Origin: Bacteroidales bacterium
GTDB lineage: Bacteria; Bacteroidota; Bacteroidia; Bacteroidales; F082
Direction of reading: 5' to 3'
DNA length: 64,000 nucleotides
Assembly (NCBI GenBank): GCA_023229135.1
Contig: JALNZT010000001.1
Coordinates: 1-64,000 of the forward strand
In this document: in pieces, positions 63,018 through 64,000 of the stretch
Layout of the letters: the number at the start of each line of letters is the position of its first letter
Numbering within the stretch: the first letter of the stretch is position 1
The notes under the pieces: model-generated
Database searches by the model: none
What the model saw: only the letters and a program-made list of their open reading frames with translations
Told to the model about the DNA's origin: nothing
Translations under genes and position numbers: made by a program

Positions 63018-63045
63018 GCCACTTAATTCTTTAGGTGGCTTTTTT
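63018..63045 (+). terminator. terminator after the GroES-like gene
   Basis: GCCACTTAA and TTAGGTGGC form a 9-bp stem (one G-U, 4-nt loop) before six T. Confidence 0.85.
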
Positions 63046-63091
63046 GTGATTGAGAATTGCCCTTAGCGTTCTTTAGTTTAATTGCTTTCGC

Positions 63092-63099
63092 TACTTTTG
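63092..63099 (+). promoter_or_regulatory. candidate -7 box of the secreted protein gene
   Basis: TACTTTTG fits TAnnTTTG and lies 18 bp before the ATG at 63118. Confidence 0.45.
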
Positions 63100-63117
63100 C
63101 GGAGATATCCAGTCTTA

Positions 63118-64000
63118 TGAAAAAAGTTTTTTTACCTTTAATATCTCTTCTTTTTATTGTATTTCAAGGATTTGCGCAGCAAGAGATCAGTTTAAATAAA
63201 AATCTTTTGTTAAGTGCCTCAAATTCTGGAGCTAAAGCTACACGTGGCAAGCAATGGGTTTATTATTCGATTGTAAATGAGGGAAATAACGGCAATTCAC
63301 CTAAAAAGGATATCAGCTGGAATTTGTCAGCGGCCTTGTCGCTAAATGCCACGCCTTATCAAACTACTTTGATAAATTTTGAGTTTGATCAAATTCGTTG
63401 CATGGATGAAGTGCTTTACCGTGGAATCGCTATTTCTGAGTTGATAAAACCGGATATTTTCATTGGTCAGTTTGAGCTTGTGGATACTGATGGTAAAGTA
63501 TGGCAGCGCCCTTTTGAGATTCAATTGACTGTAGATAAACCGATAAGTAAACAACTTAGCCATGTCGATTTAAAAGCTGGAAGTCAAAGCTTTAAACAAG
63601 CAGAGATCACCGATTTTGATTTTTCTGCAGAGGCGCAAAAACACATCGAGAAGGTAGTACATCAAATAAATACCTATTATGGTTCGCTAAACCTATTTGC
63701 GCAGCTCGAAAAATCTTTGCCGGAACAAACTGATGAAACTAATCCCGTGAGCCTGTTTCTGGCTTTTGACCTCATCCGAAAAGCTGTTCTATTAAGTGAT
63801 GGTGTTGACAGTCAGCAGTATAACTATTTTTCAGTTTCTCAAAAGGAAATTTTTCAAACTGCTTTGGAATCGCTAAAGCGAAAGCAAACCCGCTACGAAA
63901 CCTTACTCAATAGCTTTTTCAATACCCAAAATACTTTATCATTTAGCCCGGGCGAAATTGCTGACTTATATCTTCAAAAACTATTGGATTATAAGCAAAT
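63118..64000 (+). CDS. secreted protein of unknown function, N-terminal part
   Basis: From the ATG at 63118 an open frame runs to the right edge without a stop (294 codons). It starts with a typical signal peptide (MKKVFLPLISLLFIVFQGFAQ). The following text includes ISLNKNLLLSASNSGAKA, WQRPFEIQLTVDKP, a segment with NEGNNGNSPKKDISWN and FSPGEIADLYLQKLLDY. No family is recognised. The C-terminal part lies outside the window, so domain content is incomplete. Confidence 0.72.

Overview
The window looks like a chromosomal segment of a member of the Bacteroidota, probably Bacteroidales-like. The evidence is indirect but consistent. Many genes are preceded by the Bacteroidota promoter pattern (TTTG, about 19-22 bp, then TAnnTTTG). 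Several families typical of the phylum are present (BatA-type VWA protein, DUF4301, DUF1343/NamZ, DUF1015 next to serCA, GlmU-like nucleotidyltransferase, type B L31). CCA is not encoded in the tRNA genes and Shine-Dalgarno signals are scarce. No database search was possible, so family names rest on motif recognition.

Region 1 (1-8160, minus strand): a partial glutaminase, then a complete tryptophan operon trpE-G-D-C-F-B-A followed by a DAHP synthase. It is preceded by a short leader peptide with two adjacent Trp codons and an intrinsic terminator, a classical transcription attenuator. Region 2 (8490-16330, plus): gdhA, decayed remnants of a BRO/DinD-like and a RhuM-like gene, a BatA-type VWA membrane protein and a topoisomerase IV A subunit. 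Region 3 (16340-31350): an S9 peptidase lipoprotein, a multi-hairpin intergenic repeat, a clan-A-like glycoside hydrolase, tRNA-Met, a DUF1573 protein, an aminotransferase, a NamZ-type lipoprotein, a LolC/E-like permease, XerD, and the serC-serA-four-helix-bundle-DUF1015-winged-helix cluster.

Region 4 (31480-42620, plus): LuxC-like acyl-CoA reductase, L31, GlmU-like enzyme, Lon, a quinone-reductase-like flavoprotein, a peptide-binding lipoprotein, and thrS-infC-rpmI-rplT. infC appears to start at AUA. Region 5 (42930-50870): an NtrC-type regulator with its hybrid kinase, a DUF218-DUF1684 fusion, pdxH, DUF1858, DUF4301 and two tRNA-Leu genes.

Region 6 (51430-61320, minus): an accessory defence island. 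It is a type I restriction-modification operon in the order hsdM, GxxExxY, hsdS, abi, hsdR. The abi gene is an Abi_2/AbiF-type HEPN protein. Between hsdS and abi lies a well-formed promoter, a short structured RNA of about 50 nt and its terminator. This RNA plus HEPN gene looks like an RNA-antitoxin/toxin pair, and its promoter also lies upstream of hsdR. A transposase remnant and a DUF4268 nuclease-like gene follow, with related palindromic sequences around the cassettes. Region 7 (61460-64000, plus): a structured RNA with its own terminator, an isoprenylcysteine-methyltransferase-like membrane protein, a thioredoxin-glutaredoxin fusion, a solitary GroES-like protein and the start of a secreted protein of unknown function.
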